The notes under the pieces are model-generated. The model saw only the letters and a program-made list of their open reading frames with translations. It had not been told where the DNA came from and did no database searches. 64,000 bases of DNA, from the NCBI GenBank assembly GCA_001783715.1, contig MFNF01000040.1, positions 1 through 64,000 on the forward strand, read 5' to 3'. Both the position numbers and the translations under genes were made by a program. Source of the stretch: Candidatus Lambdaproteobacteria bacterium RIFOXYD2_FULL_56_26 (GTDB lineage: Bacteria; SAR324; XYD2-FULL-50-16). Positions within the stretch are counted from its first letter, which is position 1; the number at the start of each line of letters is the position of its first letter. This document shows, one piece after another, positions 60,684 through 64,000 of the stretch.

Positions 60684-62786
60684 ATGTCGATTCCCTTGCC
60701 GATCCGAGCCCTGCTGGCGCTGTTTTTGTGTGTTGGCTTTTTTTCCCAGGCCAGGGCAGAATCGCAGTTTTTTGTTTTGTCCAAAACCGGTGAGAGTTTG
60801 ACCAAGGTTTTGGTGCTGAGTGAATCCACGGAGGTGACGGTTTTCGATAAAAACCTCAAGGAAGAGGGGCATTTTATTTTGCCGGGGTTTTTGGCCAACC
60901 AAGCCGAATACAGCCCCAGGCAGGCTAACCGCCTCCTGCTGGCCGGGCCGGACAAGTTGGTGGTTTATGAACTCAACCGCAACCTGCCCGCCGGTTTGGT
61001 GTTTGAAAAAAAATCGGACCCTGGACAGGAATTCCTGAAGGTGCATTTTTCCCCAGATTCGGACGAGGTGTACTGGAGCACCGGCAGCGCCATCGGCTGG
61101 AACGGGTTGGCCAACCGGGAAGAAAGGACCCTGCCCCCGGAGGGACTGGGCCAAGTCAAGGACCTGACCCCGCTCAAGGGACACCAACTGGCCGTAGCCC
61201 AGGAAGGCAGTGCCGAACTCCGGCTCTACTCGACCCAAAACCCGGACCAACCTGATTCCCTCAAGGGCCATTTGGCTCCGGTGGTGGGGATGGTTTCGCC
61301 CAAGGGACAGGAGTTGTTTTCCCTAGACCAGTCCAACCAATTGCTCCATTGGGACCTTGCCACCAAAGAGCCCCAGGCCCAGGTGGCCCTGGAGATCCAA
61401 GGCACCCTGGCGGTGCCCAAGGCGCTGGGCATGGACCCCAAGGGGAAAAAGCTTTGGGTGGTCCAAGAGCGGGAAGGCAAGGAGCAGTCTTGGAGTTACC
61501 TGCTTTCGGACCTGGAGGCCCAAAAGGTCGAGCCGAAGGTGCAGACCTTGGCCAAAAGACTGGGCGGCAGCCCCTACAGCGCCATCGACAGCCTGAGCTC
61601 GGCCCAAAAGGAACGGCTGGAAAACGCCTTTACCACCCCGGACAAACCCTCTTTTGTTGTTGCCCCGGCCAAGCCCGGTTACTTTGAGACCGCCAAGACC
61701 GAAGCGGAAAACGGCAACTATGATGCGGCGCTGGGTTTCATCCGCAAGATCACCCCGGAGGACCCGAACTTTCGGGCCAGCCGGGAGCTACAACGGCAGG
61801 TGTATGATCTGGTCGAACAGCAACAAAGCCTCAACGTCGCCAAGGAGCAGTTCCAAGAGGGCAACTACCAAACCGCCGAGATACTCCTGCAAGGGGTGCT
61901 GGCCAAGGTGCCCCAGTCCAAGGAGGCAAAGGCGTACCTGGATCTGACCCACGAGAAGATCTTCAGCCGCAAGCTGGCCAACCTCTTTTTGGGGCTCTTG
62001 GCGGTCTTGGCCTTGGCGGGATTGGGTTGGCTGGCCTACCGGAGGTATTTGACCTATGGTTCCCAGGGGTTTGCCTTTTTTAAGGACGACGGCAGGGAGC
62101 GGCGCAGGCTGATTTTGGCGTTGGACCAAGCAAAAAAGCTGGTTGAGGTACGGTTCGGCCAAGACAAGATGGGCTATTATTACAATAGTTTGACTGAAAT
62201 CAAGAAGCGACTCTCTCAGATGGAAGGCCAGCTGGACCAGCCCCAGACCGCAGTGGAGCTGTTCTTGAAGGAAGTGGCCGCCTTACAACGGGAGATGATC
62301 GAAATGGGCCAAGGGCGACACAAACCTGCCGCCAAAAGTGCCGGGACCGGCCCCAAGCCCAAGGCCCAGCCCCAAAAACCGCAGGAGCCCAGGGCCGAAC
62401 CCAAGCCGCAAGCGCCCCCCCGGCCTGAATCCAAGGTCGGTTCCAAGGTCGAGCCCCAAGCCAAACCGGGACCGAGCCCCAAGCCGGAACCAGGACCCAA
62501 AGGGGCCGCCAAAACCGGGCCCAGACCGGAGGCCGAAAAGCCCGGCACCTTTGACCCCAGCGACTTTTATGCGGTGTTGGGGGTCCAACCGACCGCCACG
62601 CAAGAGGAAATCAAAAAGGCCTACCGGACCAAGCTCAAGGCCTACCACCCGGATGTTCACGTCAACAGCTCCTTTGATTGGGTTAAGGAGGAGGCGGAAA
62701 AGGCCACTCGGACCGTCCAGGATGCCTACAAGGTGCTCAAAGACCCGGAGGCCCGCAAGGCCTACGACCAGCGGCGTGGTCTTTAG
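60684..62786 (+). CDS. Membrane-anchored J-domain protein with predicted periplasmic beta-propeller and TPR region
   Basis: A 700-residue protein from ATG 60684. A signal peptide (LPIRALLALFLCVGFFSQARA) leads to ~310 residues of WD40-like strands (LKVHFSPDSDEVYW, LAPVVGMVSPKGQELFSLDQSNQLLHWDL). TPR-like helices follow (~335-425), then one membrane span (~430-452, LFLGLLAVLALAGLGWLAY), a charged helical segment, a Pro/Lys/Ala-rich linker (~545-620) and a C-terminal J domain (~625-700) with the HPD motif in KAYHPDV. If the signal is cleaved, the propeller is periplasmic and the J domain cytoplasmic, where it would stimulate DnaK. It may report an envelope state to DnaK; this is inference. Confidence 0.8.
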   Translation: MSIPLPIRALLALFLCVGFFSQARAESQFFVLSKTGESLTKVLVLSESTEVTVFDKNLKEEGHFILPGFLANQAEYSPRQANRLLLAGPDKLVVYELNRNLPAGLVFEKKSDPGQEFLKVHFSPDSDEVYWSTGSAIGWNGLANREERTLPPEGLGQVKDLTPLKGHQLAVAQEGSAELRLYSTQNPDQPDSLKGHLAPVVGMVSPKGQELFSLDQSNQLLHWDLATKEPQAQVALEIQGTLAVPKALGMDPKGKKLWVVQEREGKEQSWSYLLSDLEAQKVEPKVQTLAKRLGGSPYSAIDSLSSAQKERLENAFTTPDKPSFVVAPAKPGYFETAKTEAENGNYDAALGFIRKITPEDPNFRASRELQRQVYDLVEQQQSLNVAKEQFQEGNYQTAEILLQGVLAKVPQSKEAKAYLDLTHEKIFSRKLANLFLGLLAVLALAGLGWLAYRRYLTYGSQGFAFFKDDGRERRRLILALDQAKKLVEVRFGQDKMGYYYNSLTEIKKRLSQMEGQLDQPQTAVELFLKEVAALQREMIEMGQGRHKPAAKSAGTGPKPKAQPQKPQEPRAEPKPQAPPRPESKVGSKVEPQAKPGPSPKPEPGPKGAAKTGPRPEAEKPGTFDPSDFYAVLGVQPTATQEEIKKAYRTKLKAYHPDVHVNSSFDWVKEEAEKATRTVQDAYKVLKDPEARKAYDQRRGL

Positions 62787-62907
62787 CTGCCCTTGGGGTG
62801 CTTGGGGACGGGCAATCCATCGGGTTTGACAGGCCAGGGCCGGTTCCCTAAGCTGTCCAAAAACATCCCCTACCCTCAAAAAGAACAATCCTCTTTGGAG
62901 TTTTTTG

Positions 62908-63786
62908 ATGACCCAGTCCATGACCGGCTTTTGCAAGGCCTCGGTGACCCTAGACGGTAAAAGCTGTTTTGTGGAGATGCGCTCGGTGAACCACCGTTTT
63001 TTGGAAGCCAGGATTTATCTGCCCAAGCCTTATGCCTTGATGGAAGAGGAACTGAAAAAGGGCCTCAAAAACCACCTCAGCCGGGGCAAGGTGGACGTGA
63101 CCCTGACCCTGGATGGGGTTGAGGCTTCCGAAGGCCGTCTGGCGGTGGACCCCAAGGTTTGGGGGAACTTCCAGTCCCTCCACAAACAGTTGGAAAGCGA
63201 ACTGGGCCAGCCGATCGCCGTTGGGCTGACCGATCTTTTTCAAATCAAGGGCTTGTTGGTGACCGCCGCCGAAGAGGCCGGGGATTATAATTATTTGGCT
63301 CTGTTCCAGGCAGCCGTCGATGCGGGGGCTAGGTTGCTCAACGCCATGCGGGGCAAGGAAGGGGCGCTGCTCAAGGCGGAGATGTTGGGACACCTGGGTT
63401 TGCTTGAAGGGCTGATCCAAAAGGTCCCCGAATTCAGCAACGAAATGTTGACCAACCACCAGCAACGGCTGGCCCAAAGCTTGGCCAAGCTGGAATTGGA
63501 ACTGGACCCGGACGACCCCAGGGTTTTGCAGGAGATCGGCTTTTTGCTCGACCGGGCGGACATAACCGAAGAAGTAGAGCGGTTCACCGCCCATTTGAGC
63601 CACTTCCGGGATATTTTGGAGGAAACGGAGCCGGTGGGCCGGAAGCTGGACTTTTTGATCCAAGAACTCAACCGTGAAGCCAACACCCTTTGCTCCAAGG
63701 CCGGGCACCCAAGGGTCACCGAAATCGGCGTGACTCTAAAATCAGAACTGGAAAAGATTCGAGAACAGGTCCAGAATATTGAGTGA
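62908..63786 (+). CDS. yicC: YicC family endoribonuclease
   Basis: A 292-residue protein with the YicC N-terminus MTQSMTGFCKA and the EMRSVNHRFLEARI motif, and the DUF1732 C-terminal half (DRADITEEVERFTAHLSHF, LDFLIQELNREANTL). YicC-type proteins are a Mn-dependent endoribonuclease linked to sRNA turnover and stationary phase. ATG 62908 has GGAG 8 bases ahead; a TTG 3 bases earlier is less likely. It lies 121 bp after the J-domain gene; in many genomes gmk follows, but here a lipoprotein gene begins. Confidence 0.92.
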   Translation: MTQSMTGFCKASVTLDGKSCFVEMRSVNHRFLEARIYLPKPYALMEEELKKGLKNHLSRGKVDVTLTLDGVEASEGRLAVDPKVWGNFQSLHKQLESELGQPIAVGLTDLFQIKGLLVTAAEEAGDYNYLALFQAAVDAGARLLNAMRGKEGALLKAEMLGHLGLLEGLIQKVPEFSNEMLTNHQQRLAQSLAKLELELDPDDPRVLQEIGFLLDRADITEEVERFTAHLSHFRDILEETEPVGRKLDFLIQELNREANTLCSKAGHPRVTEIGVTLKSELEKIREQVQNIE

Positions 63787-63904
63787 AGGGAAGCACTTGG
63801 GGTTGATCCCCAGTTTTGGACGGAAAGCCTGAGGGCTTTCGGGATGGCGGTGGGGAGGTACAAATGGGCCTCCGGCAAAGCTGCATTGTTCCTGGGAGGT
63901 CATG

Positions 63905-64000
63905 ATGGGTTGGTTGCGGAAAAAAAGCCCCCAATTCTGGCTGGGACTTGGTCTGGCACTGTTGTTGGGGGGTTGCAAGGCGGACCAGACCACCAAGAGC
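63905..64000 (+). CDS. Lipoprotein, N-terminal fragment cut by the window edge
   Basis: An ATG at 63905, with GGGAGG about 6 bases upstream, begins a lipoprotein signal (WLRKKSPQFWLGLGLALLLGGC) with the lipobox LGGC. Only about 32 codons lie inside the window. Another ATG one codon earlier is possible. Function cannot be told. Confidence 0.6.
   Translation, partial: MGWLRKKSPQFWLGLGLALLLGGCKADQTTKS

Overview
The window reads as a compact, fairly GC-rich chromosome segment of a diderm (Gram-negative) bacterium. Evidence for an outer membrane: LPS heptosyltransferase (waaF-like), RseP, RlpA, several lipoproteins, a DUF3187-type barrel and periplasmic c-type cytochromes. FliN/FliM-like proteins suggest flagellar motility. 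The gene set (ThyX, TTG starts, CCC/CTG/GTG-rich codons, hybrid histidine kinases) looks proteobacterium-like or deep-branching (for example SAR324/Lambdaproteobacteria), but I cannot fix the taxon without a search. No rRNA, tRNA, CRISPR array or prophage was recognised.

Layout. 1-0.63 kb: wreck of an IS3-family element plus a hairpin-rich non-coding stretch. 0.63-15.2 kb: mostly minus-strand housekeeping and unknown genes (Sel1/pentapeptide lipoprotein, PPC-domain protein, DoxX, HD-domain protein with a large orphan partner, methyltransferase, glutaminyl-cyclase-like M28 enzyme, alanine/Na+ symporter, NarL-type regulator, surface-sugar genes, phosphoglycolate phosphatase); mgsA and a PNPOx-like gene are on the plus strand. 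15.4-19.5 kb: redox-looking block of a di-haem cytochrome c, a pentapeptide protein and a hybrid kinase with a CXXCH motif in its sensor. 19.6-30.7 kb: metF, rsmG, an acidic FliN-like/FliM-like pair, thiE, a second hybrid kinase, ftsQ, argD, prfB with its programmed frameshift, rplU and rpmA. 31-34.2 kb: a compositionally different stretch with an antiporter-USP fusion and short unknown or broken genes. 34.3-45.3 kb: fadD, rlpA, GT2-GtrA fusion, waaF and a complete livKHMGF cassette. 45.4-54.9 kb: PLP decarboxylase, then the tightly packed uppS-cdsA-dxr-rseP-panE-LbetaH operon, sppA and thyX. 55-64 kb: DUF3187 protein, aspartate kinase, nth, a CPBP protease, trmB, a membrane-tethered J-domain protein, yicC and the start of a lipoprotein gene.

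The genes link into isoprenoid/envelope synthesis (dxr, uppS, cdsA, rseP, ftsQ, rlpA, waaF), amino-acid supply (liv, argD, lysC), one-carbon and thymidylate metabolism (metF, thyX), and signalling (two HisKA-HATPase-pseudoREC-REC-Hpt kinases, a NarL regulator, an HD-domain protein). The least explained and most interesting items are the J-domain protein with a predicted periplasmic propeller, the FliN-like protein with a roughly 420-residue acidic extension beside a FliM-like protein, and the 655-residue orphan next to a degenerate HD-GYP protein. All functions are by motif and family recognition from the sequence; no searches were run.
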